Shown: positions 28,401-37,562 of the stretch, in pieces
Position numbering within the stretch: position 1 is the stretch's first letter
How the letters are laid out: the number at the start of each line of letters is the position of its first letter
From: an uncultured Campylobacter sp.
GTDB lineage: Bacteria; Campylobacterota; Campylobacteria; Campylobacterales; Campylobacteraceae
DNA length: 64,000 nt
Assembly: GCF_947255105.1 (NCBI RefSeq)
Contig: NZ_CAMYFP010000004.1
Coordinates: 77,531 to 141,530, forward strand
Direction: 5' to 3'
Position numbers and translations under genes: made by a program
The notes under the pieces: generated by a model
Databases searched by the model: none
Told to the model about the DNA's origin: nothing
Seen by the model: only the letters and a program-made list of their open reading frames with translations

Positions 28401-29068
28401 TCGTTTTGTGCTGTGCCTCTTGTCTTTGGATTGGCTGGATTTAGTGAGTTGTTTCTAAACTCATTAAGTGCTTCTTTATCTAGCAATCTTTCAAAGTGGC
28501 TATAGTCCATAACTTCGACCTTTTGAATCTCATGGCTTGTCCTAAAACCATCAAAAAAGTGCAAAAATGGCACTCTGCCCTTGATAGCGCTAAGATGAGC
28601 AACGCCACCAATATCCATAATCTCTTGAACACTATCACTTGCCAATATAGCAAAGCCAGTCTGCCTGCAAGCATAGATATCTTGATGATCTCCAAAGATA
28701 GAGAGGGCCTGGGCGGCGATACTTCTAGCTGCTACATGTATCACTCCAGGAAGTAGCTGACCAGCGATCTTATACATATTTGGGATTTTTAGCAAAAGAC
28801 CCTGTGAAGCTGTGTAGGTAGTAGTAAGTGCACCGGCTTGAAGTGAGCCATGAACAACACCTGCCGCGCCACCTTCACTTTGCATCTCAACAACTTTTAC
28901 AGGCATTCCAAAAATATTTTTCTTGCCTTTGCTCGCCCAAACATCTGTATAGTCAGCCATCGGAGAGCTTGGAGTTATAGGATAAATTCCTGCAACTTCT
29001 GTAAAGGCATATGAAACATAGGCTGCCGCCTCATTGCCATCCATGGTTTTCATTGTTTTTAGTCTCAT
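25484..29068 (-). CDS. nifJ: Pyruvate:flavodoxin/ferredoxin oxidoreductase, single chain
   Basis: Oxidative decarboxylation of pyruvate to acetyl-CoA and CO2, reducing flavodoxin or ferredoxin. All subunits are fused into 1194 residues. In order: the N-terminal thiamine/pyrimidine-binding domain (YAFTEVAGIYPITPSSPM), a CoA-binding region, a two-cluster ferredoxin domain with CIQCNQCVFVCP near 699 and CTGCRLCEQICP near 755, then CPGCGETPY near 826 and the thiamine-diphosphate motif GDGWAYDIGFGG near 976. The end is a DDFSDEVDDS-like acidic tail. It is the main catabolic entry to acetyl-CoA in this group and is oxygen sensitive. FldA at 12143 is the probable acceptor. Confidence 0.97.
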   Translation of the reverse strand: MRLKTMKTMDGNEAAAYVSYAFTEVAGIYPITPSSPMADYTDVWASKGKKNIFGMPVKVVEMQSEGGAAGVVHGSLQAGALTTTYTASQGLLLKIPNMYKIAGQLLPGVIHVAARSIAAQALSIFGDHQDIYACRQTGFAILASDSVQEIMDIGGVAHLSAIKGRVPFLHFFDGFRTSHEIQKVEVMDYSHFERLLDKEALNEFRNNSLNPANPKTRGTAQNDDIYFQTRELSNRYYDALPDIVERYLDEISKITGRIYKPFVYYGDKEASDIIIAMGSVNQTIEEVVDFLNLQGKKVGLIKVKLYRPFSVKHLLKVLPESVKKIAVLDRTKEPGSIGEPLYLDIKTALFEKREQVVIVGGRYGLSSKDVDPSQIISIFENLEQNNPKDHFTIGIVDDVTNSSLPLKKRLSLGNEGDIECLFYGLGADGTVGANKNSIKIIGDKTSLYAQAYFAYDSKKSGGYTRSHLRFGKKPIRSTYLVSTPHFVACSVAAYLDIYDVIGGIRENGVFLLNSIWDEEETVKRLPNSVKKILASRNIEFYIINATKLAYDIGLGNRTNTIMQSAFFKLANIIPFDEAKVYMKEFAKQSYAKKGDAIVQMNYRAIDEGADRLIKVDVKKEWLNLSDEPLCDDKFDSKFYSSQKEQKFIENIVKPIDSARGDELPVSAFLGYEDGSFEPGTTKFEKRGVSVVVPKWIKENCIQCNQCVFVCPHAVIRSFLLDSDDEKDSPATLKERTLEAKGRELKGLKYKIQVSPLDCTGCRLCEQICPSKEKSLIMVPLQEQLDEGEQENANYLFNEVGYKSELINKESVKGVGFAKPYFEFHAACPGCGETPYITLITRLFGDHMIVANATGCSSIYGGSAPSTPYTKDSNGRGVAWANSLFEDNAEFGFGMFIANKTIQARVENIMKNNIEEAPNELKELFNEWLIEKNDFAKSKQIAQKLSSLLLKYQNLDYAKELLLLKEYLPKRSQWIIGGDGWAYDIGFGGLDHVLASGENINMLVLDTEVYSNTGGQSSKASRSGSIAQFTASGKPVKNKDLGYMMMTYGNIFIAQINSNASQANTIKAIVEAEAYDGPSLIIAYSPCISHGIKGGLASSIDQAALATKCGYWPTYTYNPALLAKGQNPLKITSKEPDWGLYEEFLLNEVRYNSLKKFNPDHAKELFLKNRQDAKFRYRQLKRVAAADFSDEVDDS

Positions 29069-29097
29069 CTTTTCTCCTCAATCAAAAGCTTTTAACT

Positions 29098-29103
29098 ATT
29101 ATA
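29098..29103 (-). promoter_or_regulatory. -10 box for por/nifJ
   Basis: A minus-strand TATAAT 30 bp upstream of the ATG, followed by a GAGGAG ribosome site near the start. A 7-bp inverted repeat (29113-29131) lies immediately upstream. Confidence 0.55.
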
Positions 29104-29112
29104 ATTAAAAAA

Positions 29113-29131
29113 CATTATTATAAAAATAATG
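29113..29131. promoter_or_regulatory. Candidate operator upstream of por
   Basis: CATTATT and AATAATG form a perfect 7-bp inverted repeat with a 5-base centre (ATAAA), about 10 bp upstream of the TATAAT box. This is the normal place for an operator. No match to a named consensus is claimed. Confidence 0.4.
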
Positions 29132-29199
29132 CACTTTAAAAAGAGAATTTTTTAAAAATAAATTGTAATTTTGTGATATTTGGTAAAGTATTTATAAAT

Positions 29200-29850
29200 T
29201 TAAAGAGTCAGTTTCAGTTTTTTAATAAAATCAACCGCCTCTTTTACATCATCAAAGAGATAGTCGCTCTCTTTTGCAAGCTCATCTTTATCGCCATATC
29301 CACACCTAACGCCAATGGCAACAACTCCTGCTGCCTTTGCTGCAAGCATATCAAGCTTTGTATCACCCACCATAAAGGCATTTTTGGTTGATTTATTTAA
29401 AAGAGAGAGCGCTTTTAGAATGGGTTCTGGATGGGGCTTTAGATATGTTGTATCGCCTCTTCCTACGATGACAGTTAGCTTATCACTAAGATTTGCTTTT
29501 TGCATAATTGGTCTTGATGAACTTGCCGCCTTTGTAGTAACAACTGCAATATCTGCAAAGCTAGAAGCCTCTAAAACAGCCTCTTTTGCTCCACTAAAAA
29601 AGTAGGTATTGTCAAGATAGGAGCTTTTATAGCGCAAAGAGTAGCTCTCAATCATCGCCTCAACATCTTTTGCTTTTAGTTTTTTAAACATATCTTTAAG
29701 CTCATATCCAATAAGCGCCCTTATCTCATCTTCTTTTGGCAAAGGGAGATTAAATTTGTTGTAAGCAAAGTAAAAGGCGTCTAAAATAGTCTCTGCCGAA
29801 TCAAGCAACGTTCCGTCAAGATCAAAAAGAATTGTAGGTTTTTGGCTCAT
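29200..29850 (-). CDS. HAD-superfamily phosphatase (phosphoglycolate-phosphatase-like)
   Basis: A 216-residue haloacid-dehalogenase-fold hydrolase. Motif I is FDLDGTLLDS (nucleophile Asp about 10), motif II TTKAA, motif III supplies KPHPEP and the acidic motif IV is MVGDTKLDMLAAKAAG. This is the Gph/PGP branch, but substrate specificity is not visible. It sits between por and cadF, the same place as in C. jejuni. Confidence 0.88.
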   Translation of the reverse strand: MSQKPTILFDLDGTLLDSAETILDAFYFAYNKFNLPLPKEDEIRALIGYELKDMFKKLKAKDVEAMIESYSLRYKSSYLDNTYFFSGAKEAVLEASSFADIAVVTTKAASSSRPIMQKANLSDKLTVIVGRGDTTYLKPHPEPILKALSLLNKSTKNAFMVGDTKLDMLAAKAAGVVAIGVRCGYGDKDELAKESDYLFDDVKEAVDFIKKLKLTL

Positions 29851-29862
29851 AGTAAAAAAGAG

Positions 29863-30882
29863 TTATTTTTGAAATTTAAGCTCAACACGTCTATTTTCTA
29901 TGCGCCCTTTTTTGCTATTGTTGCTAGCAATAGGAATGTTTTGTCCAAAACCCATAGTTGCAATTCTCTCTTTAGCGATACCTTGCTCTACCAAAACAGC
30001 TGCAACGGCATCTGCTCTTTTTTTGGAGATATTTAGGTTATAAGTTGGCTTACCTGTATTGTCAGTGTGACCCTCAACAACTACTTTGTAGTTGGGATTT
30101 TCTTTTAGATAGTTGCTAATCTTTTCGATCTCTAGCCGCTCTTTTGGACTTATTCTTGTGCTATTTTTCTTAAAAATCAATCCAAGCCTAACTATCTTTT
30201 CGCAGCCAAACTCATCTACTACAGCTCCCTTTGGACTGTCTGGGCAAAGATCAAGACTATCAACAACCCCATCTTTATCACTATCTACGAATTTGAGATT
30301 TTTTCTTGAGATATCTAGCATAGAAGTTTTGTGTCTTTTGCCATAATCTAGCGACAAACCAAATGTATATAAAAAGAGATTTTGCCTCTCTTCAACAGTT
30401 ATGGCATGTCTTGCCTCCAATCTTGCGGCAAAATTTCTAGTAATATAGAGTTTCATACCCAAGCCATACTGACCAAAACCGGTGCTATCGCCATATTGCA
30501 AGCCTCTATTTGTGAGTGATTTGGCACCGCTTTTAACATCAATATAACCACCACCAAGAAGACCATAAATTTTAAATCGCTCTTTAAAATCGACTATATT
30601 TTTGATTAAATTTATCTGATAGAGATGGAGCTTGCTCTTTGCATCGCTCTCTTTTAGCTTTAAATTTATATAGTCATAGCCAAATTCAAACTGATCAACC
30701 ACACCGGTTGCTGTATTTTTGGCAATCTTTCCACCATAAAAGAGAGTTCCTTGCTTTATATCTTTCTTTGGGCTAGCAGAGACACCACCAACTGTTGGTG
30801 TAAATTCCCAATGATAGTAGCTCTCATCGCCAAAAAGTAACGCTGATAGCAACAAAGCTAATACAAAAACTCTCTTTTTCAT
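29863..30882 (-). CDS. cadF: OmpA-family outer membrane protein, CadF-like
   Basis: A 339-residue porin-like adhesin. Start at ATG 30882, with a GGGTGG-like ribosome site; a longer upstream reading frame would remove the signal peptide. Signal peptide MKKRVFVLALLLSALLFG, then an N-terminal beta-barrel of about 180 residues (aromatic alternation, GGGYIDVKSG, YGLGMKLY), a calcium-type repeat DSDKDGVVDSLDLCPDS, and a C-terminal OmpA peptidoglycan-binding domain with VEGHTDNTG and NRRVELKF. The same gene order as C. jejuni cadF supports orthology. Fibronectin binding is known for C. jejuni CadF and is only inferred here. Confidence 0.85.
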   Translation of the reverse strand: MKKRVFVLALLLSALLFGDESYYHWEFTPTVGGVSASPKKDIKQGTLFYGGKIAKNTATGVVDQFEFGYDYINLKLKESDAKSKLHLYQINLIKNIVDFKERFKIYGLLGGGYIDVKSGAKSLTNRGLQYGDSTGFGQYGLGMKLYITRNFAARLEARHAITVEERQNLFLYTFGLSLDYGKRHKTSMLDISRKNLKFVDSDKDGVVDSLDLCPDSPKGAVVDEFGCEKIVRLGLIFKKNSTRISPKERLEIEKISNYLKENPNYKVVVEGHTDNTGKPTYNLNISKKRADAVAAVLVEQGIAKERIATMGFGQNIPIASNNSKKGRIENRRVELKFQK

Positions 30883-30901
30883 TTTCCACCCTTTTAAAAA
30901 A

Positions 30902-31294
30902 TTATCTCTTAGAGAATTGTGGGCTCTTTCTTGCCTTCTTTCTACCAAATTTCTTTCGCTCAACAACTCTACTATCCCTAGTTAAGAGTCCTTGCGGTTT
31001 TAAAAGTGCTCTAAAGTCACTATCAAGTTGTGAAAGTGCTCTTGAGATTCCATGTCTTAAAGCTTCTGCTTGTGCATTGAAGCCGCCACCAAATGTAGTA
31101 GAGACAACGTCCATTAAGCTCTCTTGTTTGGTTACCAATAGTGGTTGGACAACTTTTAGTTTTGCTGCCTCGTGACCGCCTAACCATGAGTTTAGATCTT
31201 TACCATTTACTACGATCTTGCCACTTCCTGGCTTCAACCATACCTTAGCTACTGCTCTTTTTCTTTTACCTGTTGCATAAACTATAGAAGCCAT
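30902..31294 (-). CDS. rpsI: 30S ribosomal protein S9
   Basis: A 130-residue S9 with the conserved N-terminal YATGKRKRAVAKVWLKPG and the C-terminal RRK-type tail ending in FSKR. It touches the rplM stop at its start (one-base overlap), the standard rplM-rpsI pair in bacteria. Confidence 0.99.
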   Translation of the reverse strand: MASIVYATGKRKRAVAKVWLKPGSGKIVVNGKDLNSWLGGHEAAKLKVVQPLLVTKQESLMDVVSTTFGGGFNAQAEALRHGISRALSQLDSDFRALLKPQGLLTRDSRVVERKKFGRKKARKSPQFSKR

Positions 31295-31725
31295 TATTTA
31301 TTTCCTTTTTGTGTATTGGTTTGAGCGGTGTGAGGATGTTCACTTCCCTCATATACTTTTAATTTTTTAATCATCTCTTTTCCAAGCTTTGTCTTTGGAA
31401 GCATTCCTCTAACTGCAAGTCTATAAAGTTTTACTGGATTGTCTTTTAAAAGATCTTCAAATTTCTCACTTTTTACGCTTCCAAAATAGCCTGAATGTCT
31501 ATGATATAGTTTGTCGCTACCTTTGTTTGCCCCTGTATAAATTGCCTTTGAAGCATTTATAACAACTACATAGTCGCCACAATCTACATTTGGTGTATAG
31601 CAAGGTTTGTGTTTTCCTCTTAGTAAAGTAGCGATTTGAGTTAGCATTCTACCAAAGATTTTATCGGTAGCATCGATAACTACCCAGTCACGCTCTACTT
31701 GGCTGGATTTTATACTTTTTGTCAT
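31294..31725 (-). CDS. rplM: 50S ribosomal protein L13
   Basis: A 143-residue L13 with DATDKIFGRMLTQIATLLRG and YHRHSGYFGS, plus the VRGMLPKTKLG segment. It is the first gene of the L13-S9 pair and starts 83 bp after the addA stop. Confidence 0.99.
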   Translation of the reverse strand: MTKSIKSSQVERDWVVIDATDKIFGRMLTQIATLLRGKHKPCYTPNVDCGDYVVVINASKAIYTGANKGSDKLYHRHSGYFGSVKSEKFEDLLKDNPVKLYRLAVRGMLPKTKLGKEMIKKLKVYEGSEHPHTAQTNTQKGNK

Positions 31726-31808
31726 GTTATGCCTTCTTTTTGAAATAAATTTAATAAGTTGTTATTGTAATGAAGTTATACTTATAGATAGCTTAATTTA
31801 AGTATATT

Positions 31809-34721
31809 TTAAACTAAATTTATCCTTACCTCATCTTCTAAAAGTCGTATGATGTAGGCTTTTATTATTTTGTCTTTATAAAACGAGGCTAAAACCTCTT
31901 TATAGAAGCTAACTTGCTCTTGATTGGCCTCTACAAAGCCAAGTCCGCTCTTATAATCAACAACAATAACTTCACTCTCCTTTACAAGAAGTAGATCTAG
32001 TCTTATAAACTTGCCGCCTACCTTGATAGAGCGCTCTTTGTAAATTTCAGAGCCACTTAAAAGCTCTTTAAATTTCACGTTATCACAAAGCGAAAAAACT
32101 CGCCTCTTTATATCGGCAAAGTCATCCTCTTGCAAAAATTTACCATATCTGCTTTTGCTCTTTTGCACCGCTTTTTCTATGAGATCTTTTGTAAAATCTC
32201 CACTCATTTGCAAGGTGTAGTGAAGCGCAATACCATAGTTTATGGCGTGAATATTGCTATCTAGTGGCTCCTCTTTGAGATCTTTTATCTTCTGTCTTTC
32301 AACCTTTGCTAACTCAATCTTCTTTTGAGCTCCACCCTCTTCTTTGCTGCTTATAATATCTTTCAAAACCATACCAAACTCAAAATCCTCCAGCTCTAAA
32401 AGCGCCTCTTTGTCCTTTTTGAACGAAAGAAGTGAGCTGCTGTTGTCTGACTTTAGTATGATGAGTGACTTTTTGGCCCTTGTAAAGCCAACATATAGGA
32501 TATTTAAAAGCTCTTCTCTATTAAGCAGCGCAATCTTTTCCGAAAGTTCTTTGTAGCTGTTATCTACAAATTCTCTACCAGAAACTCTAAGCTTTATCTC
32601 CCAGCCATTTTGGCTATCATACTCATAGATAAACTCGTTAAAATCGGCTGTATCTCTTGAGTTTTTGTCACAAATTATGACATGGTTATACTCAAGCCCC
32701 TTTGACTTGTGAAATGTCAAGAGATTGATACCCTTTTCTTTGCTTTCATCTTTTTTGACCGCGATTTTGGAAAAGGCAAGCTCGCTTATATCTTTATACT
32801 CAGAAGCAATCTCTATAAGTTTTAAAACATTGCTATCCTCAAGCCCAATACCAAGCTGCTCTCTGATGTAGTTGATGTTTTCCATCGTGCTTTTTTTCTT
32901 ATCAAGAGTGATAAATTTATGAGTTTTGCCAGTAATTCGCTTAAGGCTCTCTTTGTAAATTTCCTCTTTTGTAACTAAATATCTTGCATACTCTAAAATC
33001 GCAAAAACCAAAGGATGACAAACTAAAAGCTCACTACTTTCTGAGTTAAATGGGATTTTTTTCTCTTTTAAAAGTACTGATAGTTCATCTATCTCTTTGT
33101 TTTTCCAACAAAGTATCGCTATTTGCTCTGGGCTTGCGCCATTTTCTAAAAGAAACTCTACCTTTGCAACAGCCTCTTTTAAGAGATTTTCTTTGGCATT
33201 TTCTACCTCTTGAATCTTTATATAGCCATACTCATCACCCTCTACATTGAAGTAGGGATTGGTTTTGGACTCTTTTAAAAGTGCCCTATTTTTCTCTATA
33301 TCCTCTTGTAAAGTATCCTTAAAATCTTTATTTTGCGGGATTTTTTGAATGGTGTAGCCATCTATTTTGTCTTTAAAAACAGCATTTACAAAGCTTACAA
33401 TCGCCTTATAGCTTCTATAGTTGTAGTCAAGATTTTTCTTCTCTATCTGCTTATACTCATTTGCCAATATGTTAAAAAGCTCTTTTTTACCATCACGAAA
33501 ACGATAAATGCTCTGCTTTATATCGCCAACATAAAAAAAGCTACCAACACCTTTTTGTCCATATCCAGCCAAAATCTCACTAATTAGCGGCTTTAAAATT
33601 TGATATTGCTTTACGCTCGTATCTTGAAACTCGTCTATTAGGATGTGATTTATCCTGCTATCTAACCTAAAATAGATGGTATTAATGACCTCTTCATCGC
33701 TTAAGAGGTTGAAAACTAATGTTGAAAGATCTCCAAAAGTTAGAGTGTTTAGCCTTGAGTAGATGTTGGATTTCGCCCTTTTGTAGAGATCTAAAACTTT
33801 GCTTAGTTTGTAGAGCTTATACTCTTCAAGCTCGTTAAAATATCTTCTTAGCTCCTCTTTTATCTCGCCAACTAGCGAATCTATCGAACGATCAACTTCA
33901 TAAATCTTTTTAAATGTTGAGTAGTTTAGTGTCTCTCTTTGTATAAAAGGCCTACCAAGTAGCTCTTTTGGACTTTGCTTTAGCTCATCTATTAGCTTTG
34001 ATGCTTGATTGATAGTCTTAGAAAGGTCTGAAATGGCGGTTTTTGTAGTGGCTTGCGATAGCTCTATCTCCAAATTTGAAATGCTATTTTTTAAAAAACC
34101 CTCTAGCTTTTTTAAACTTCTGTTTAAATGCTCCAAATTTGGGTATGGCGAACTTTTTTTCGTAAAGTTCATTTGACTATAAAAATACTCAAGCGTTATT
34201 AAAAATCTATCCAAATTTGTATCAAAATAGAGATATTCAACAACCTCATCAAGAGCCTCTCTGTCCTTTTCAAGCTCCTTTTGAAACTCTCTTTTTACAA
34301 TATCACTCAAGTCATCAACAGTTAAAAAGTTGGAATTTATCCCAAATTTAAGTGCAAAAGAGCGAAGTATCAAAGAGAAAAAGGCATCAAAGGTAAATAT
34401 CTTAATCTCTGAGTTTAAAAATCTCTTTAAATTTTCATCTCTTAGCTTGATGAGAGGATTGGTTTTTTGGTTGGATAGTTTGGCTTTGTCGATATTTAGC
34501 GCCTTTGCTAACTCTAGCTGCTCTGCCTCTTTGTCTTGTAAATTTAAAAAAGTATCTATTATGCGCTCTTTCATCTGCGCTGTTGCTTTTCTAGTAAAGG
34601 TCAAGGCCAAAATTTCAGAGCTATTTGCACCGCTTAAAAAAAGTTCGATATATCTAACTGCGATGGCAAAGGTCTTTCCACTTCCTGCACTTGCCTCAAG
34701 CGCCAAAAATCTATCTTTCAT
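31809..34721 (-). CDS. addA: AddA-type helicase-nuclease (RecB-like)
   Basis: Helicase-nuclease subunit of the AddAB complex that processes double-strand breaks for RecA. About 970 residues from ATG 34721. The Walker A motif EASAGSGKT lies at 9-17, followed by EILALTFTRKATAQM, the Walker B DEFQDTS, GDIKQSIYRFR and, in the second helicase domain, GINLLTFHKSKGLEYNHVI and LYVGFTRAK. A C-terminal PD-(D/E)xK nuclease ends with LDLLL and VVDYKSG. The ATG lies one base after the addB stop with an AGGAAAG ribosome site in the addB end; the longer frame would start inside addB. High confidence for family, good for start. Confidence 0.95.
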   Translation of the reverse strand: MKDRFLALEASAGSGKTFAIAVRYIELFLSGANSSEILALTFTRKATAQMKERIIDTFLNLQDKEAEQLELAKALNIDKAKLSNQKTNPLIKLRDENLKRFLNSEIKIFTFDAFFSLILRSFALKFGINSNFLTVDDLSDIVKREFQKELEKDREALDEVVEYLYFDTNLDRFLITLEYFYSQMNFTKKSSPYPNLEHLNRSLKKLEGFLKNSISNLEIELSQATTKTAISDLSKTINQASKLIDELKQSPKELLGRPFIQRETLNYSTFKKIYEVDRSIDSLVGEIKEELRRYFNELEEYKLYKLSKVLDLYKRAKSNIYSRLNTLTFGDLSTLVFNLLSDEEVINTIYFRLDSRINHILIDEFQDTSVKQYQILKPLISEILAGYGQKGVGSFFYVGDIKQSIYRFRDGKKELFNILANEYKQIEKKNLDYNYRSYKAIVSFVNAVFKDKIDGYTIQKIPQNKDFKDTLQEDIEKNRALLKESKTNPYFNVEGDEYGYIKIQEVENAKENLLKEAVAKVEFLLENGASPEQIAILCWKNKEIDELSVLLKEKKIPFNSESSELLVCHPLVFAILEYARYLVTKEEIYKESLKRITGKTHKFITLDKKKSTMENINYIREQLGIGLEDSNVLKLIEIASEYKDISELAFSKIAVKKDESKEKGINLLTFHKSKGLEYNHVIICDKNSRDTADFNEFIYEYDSQNGWEIKLRVSGREFVDNSYKELSEKIALLNREELLNILYVGFTRAKKSLIILKSDNSSSLLSFKKDKEALLELEDFEFGMVLKDIISSKEEGGAQKKIELAKVERQKIKDLKEEPLDSNIHAINYGIALHYTLQMSGDFTKDLIEKAVQKSKSRYGKFLQEDDFADIKRRVFSLCDNVKFKELLSGSEIYKERSIKVGGKFIRLDLLLVKESEVIVVDYKSGLGFVEANQEQVSFYKEVLASFYKDKIIKAYIIRLLEDEVRINLV

Positions 34722-34722
34722 C

Positions 34723-37062
34723 TTAACTTTCCTGCTTACAGATATTTTTGTAGCCGCAATATTGGCAAGTTGTGGTGTTGGTGGTTGGGGCAAACTCAAA
34801 CTCTTTGCCTGAAATTTGTTTCAACTCATCAATTGCTACTTTTAAATCCTCCAAGCTCTTGGAACTGCCGATAAATTTGGCACTCTTTAAAGATAGATAT
34901 GCTACTTTTACATCTTTTAACCCACAAATTGCTTGGTAAAATGGAAGTTGTAAAGAGCTAGAATTGCCATCGCCAAGCTTGTAGTCGATGATAAAAAACT
35001 CATCGCCTCTTTTGTCAATCCTATCAATACGTCCCTTTAGAGCAACTCCTTCAAATAAAACTGACTCTATATTTTGCTCAACTGCATAGACACTCCAACC
35101 ATCATCATGGTGAAGTTTTAAAATAGATGCCAAATCTTTACTTTTCTTAAGGATAAGCTCTATCTCAAGCAAAGGGAGCTTGTCTTTTGCCAAAGAGCTA
35201 AAGAGCTCTTTAAATTTATCAAAGTCAAAACTATTTTTGTTAAATTTATAGCTCTCTTCAAATGCTTTATGCAAAATTAATCCCGCATTCATTGAACTAA
35301 GAGAGATAGTTTTGGCGGGCGAGAGATTTTTTATGTAGCAGTAGGCATACTTTTTTGGGCAGTCACTAAAACACTTCAGTCTGCTAAAAGAGAGTGGCTC
35401 TTTAAAAAAATCATGAGCTATTATAAACTCGCTACTATCATCATAAACTCTAGCTTTCAAACTGCCCTTAAATAGCTCTAAATAGTCATTTATAGAGTAA
35501 TTTTTATCATCTATCGTATCTAGACTAAGCAAAAATCTTGATGGAATTAAACCATCTTCTGTGTGATAGGAGATGGCTGTTACTTTGGAGTTTAAAATGG
35601 CACTTTGATAGTAAAATCTTTGCAACTCCTCTCTATCAAGCCTACCAATTAGCCCTGCATGTTGCCTTACAGAGCTATTTATAAACATATCGTTTATCTC
35701 TCTTTTTGGAACGAGATTGTCGCAAAAATCAACTATGATAAGGTGGCTAAATTTCATACCTCTACTCTCCAAAAGTCCGATAACACTAACCTTTCCGCCA
35801 CCTACGTGATCTATCTTTATCCTCCCTATCTTCAAAAGCAAAATCTCAATCAGATCGGCTAGCTTAAACTTATATCTCTTAGATAAAAGCTCAATTTCAT
35901 AAAGCTCTTGTTTTAGCTCTTTTAGATAGTTGGTATTTGAAGTTTGGATAAGCAAAGAGTTTATAATCTCATAAAACTTCTCATAATCGCACTCTTTGTT
36001 ATAAAGCTCTCTTATCATCTCTACAAATTTGCAATCTAGCTCTATGTTGTTTAAAAAAACATCTTCTAGCCTATATTCATCAGCCTCTTTAAAATAATCT
36101 TTTTTTATCTCTATATCAAGCTCTTGATCTATGCTCTCCTTAATACAAAGCAGCACTCTTGCAAAAAGAGCCGAGCTTAGCGGAATACCCATGGCAAAAT
36201 TTAGCATATTGGCGCTATCTAGCTCCTTCAAAAGAGTGGCAAAACTCTCATCTGGCAAGATAACTGCTATATTTGTAGGATCAACGCCATCTTTTATAAA
36301 GGTAGAGATCTTTTCAAAAACATAAAAGGCCTGCATTGCTCTTTTTGGGAATTGTTTAAGGTAGATAAGTGGTTTTTGGCTTTTTTGGCTCTCTATCTCT
36401 ACTATCTCTTTTGTCTTTAAATTTAGCCTGTAATTTAGTCCAATTTGTAGAGTTTTTGTAACTCCAAAATCTAATAAGTTTTTTAAAAGAAGATGATTTA
36501 GTTCAAAATTTAACTCGATCTTGCAAAACTTTGCCACCTCTTTTAGAAGCAATATCTCAAATTTCGTCAAAACTCCATCAACTGTAAAGCAAATTTGACT
36601 AAACTGCTCTAAAAACTCACTATTTATCTCAAATTCATCGCAAATCGTAATCTCATCATAAAAGCCATTTTTTTTAAGAAGCGCCTTGTAGTTAGTCAAA
36701 AGCTCCTCTAAAATATCTAGGTGTTCATCATAATTTGCATAAGTATCGCTTAGCCTAAGATCATCTATCCTAACTCTCATATAACCAAGCTCTTTAAAAA
36801 ACGAAAAAAGATAATGGCTGTTTTTTAAAAAGGCGTAAAAAGTGGTTGGAATGTTTAGATAGGCAGAGTTTATGCGAGTCTGCTTGATAGCCTCTTGCAT
36901 AAAGATAATTCTACTTATCTCATCACACTCTTTTAGGTTTTTGTGATAGAGGAGAGTTTTAAAAAACTCGCCAATAGTCATAAGCTCTGGAATAAAACCA
37001 TCGCTAAAAAGTTCTCTTTGTGCCCTTATCTTTCTACTGTTTGAAAAGACTAAAAGTCTCAT
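34723..37062 (-). CDS. addB: AddB-like PD-(D/E)xK nuclease subunit
   Basis: A 779-residue partner of AddA. The N-terminal two-thirds is an inactivated helicase-like scaffold. The C-terminal nuclease has GRIDRID and IIDYKLG. An iron-sulfur nuclease clamp is formed by LKCFSDCPKKYAYC early in the domain and TCQYCGYKNIC at the end. I chose ATG 37062, which overlaps the FixH-like stop (TGATG), over a TTG at 37065. It is translationally linked to addA. The name follows position and the iron-sulfur nuclease; helicase motifs are degenerate, as in AddB. Confidence 0.9.
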   Translation of the reverse strand: MRLLVFSNSRKIRAQRELFSDGFIPELMTIGEFFKTLLYHKNLKECDEISRIIFMQEAIKQTRINSAYLNIPTTFYAFLKNSHYLFSFFKELGYMRVRIDDLRLSDTYANYDEHLDILEELLTNYKALLKKNGFYDEITICDEFEINSEFLEQFSQICFTVDGVLTKFEILLLKEVAKFCKIELNFELNHLLLKNLLDFGVTKTLQIGLNYRLNLKTKEIVEIESQKSQKPLIYLKQFPKRAMQAFYVFEKISTFIKDGVDPTNIAVILPDESFATLLKELDSANMLNFAMGIPLSSALFARVLLCIKESIDQELDIEIKKDYFKEADEYRLEDVFLNNIELDCKFVEMIRELYNKECDYEKFYEIINSLLIQTSNTNYLKELKQELYEIELLSKRYKFKLADLIEILLLKIGRIKIDHVGGGKVSVIGLLESRGMKFSHLIIVDFCDNLVPKREINDMFINSSVRQHAGLIGRLDREELQRFYYQSAILNSKVTAISYHTEDGLIPSRFLLSLDTIDDKNYSINDYLELFKGSLKARVYDDSSEFIIAHDFFKEPLSFSRLKCFSDCPKKYAYCYIKNLSPAKTISLSSMNAGLILHKAFEESYKFNKNSFDFDKFKELFSSLAKDKLPLLEIELILKKSKDLASILKLHHDDGWSVYAVEQNIESVLFEGVALKGRIDRIDKRGDEFFIIDYKLGDGNSSSLQLPFYQAICGLKDVKVAYLSLKSAKFIGSSKSLEDLKVAIDELKQISGKEFEFAPTTNTTTCQYCGYKNICKQES

Positions 37063-37562
37063 CAATCATTGCCTACAAAAAACTCAAATTTAAAAAATCC
37101 AACATTGCCATCAGAATCAGTTAGCTTTAAGATGAGTTGATATCTTCCAACTTTTGTTAAGTTTATAGGATCTACCTTAAGAGTGCCATCTTTTATCGTG
37201 GCTGGTGGTCTTTGATCAAACTCACTGCTATATGGAGTAGTTATCAAAAGCTCTTTGTTTGTGATAGTTTTGTCGCCAAAAGAGTTGATTTTTAGCTCAA
37301 GATTGATACTTTTTTTGTTGGAGAATGAATTTTCCAAAAGCTTCAACTTAAAATTCTCATCAAATTTCTGTTGAGAGAGCTGAATCTGGTTATAATTTTT
37401 ATCTACATTTCCATAACTATCTAGATAAAAATCATCCATATAAACTGGATAGTTTAGCGACACTATCACCGTTGCTATACAAGCAATTGCTATTGCTATT
37501 ATGGATAGCAATATAGCATAGGGCCAAAATGTCTTTTTCTGCTCTTTTTCTTGCTTGCTCAT
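37062..37562 (-). CDS. FixH-like cbb3 accessory membrane protein
   Basis: A 166-residue protein with one N-terminal membrane helix (about 12-34) and a periplasmic domain. The sequence after the helix, SLNYPVYMDDFYLDSYGNVDKNY, fits FixH. The C-terminal beta-rich part carries LTKVGRYQLILKLTDSDGNVGFF. In other bacteria FixH is needed for assembly of cbb3 oxidase, and the gene lies in that operon here. Overlaps both neighbours. Confidence 0.7.
   Translation of the reverse strand: MSKQEKEQKKTFWPYAILLSIIAIAIACIATVIVSLNYPVYMDDFYLDSYGNVDKNYNQIQLSQQKFDENFKLKLLENSFSNKKSINLELKINSFGDKTITNKELLITTPYSSEFDQRPPATIKDGTLKVDPINLTKVGRYQLILKLTDSDGNVGFFKFEFFVGND

Noticed and set aside
30883..30966. Longer N-terminus for the CadF-like gene
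   Set aside because: It would run through the rpsI end and remove the signal peptide; the inner ATG has a good ribosome site.
34722..34799. Longer addA start inside addB
   Set aside because: The ATG one base after the addB stop has its own ribosome site and places the Walker A motif normally; the extension is Pro-rich and unrelated.
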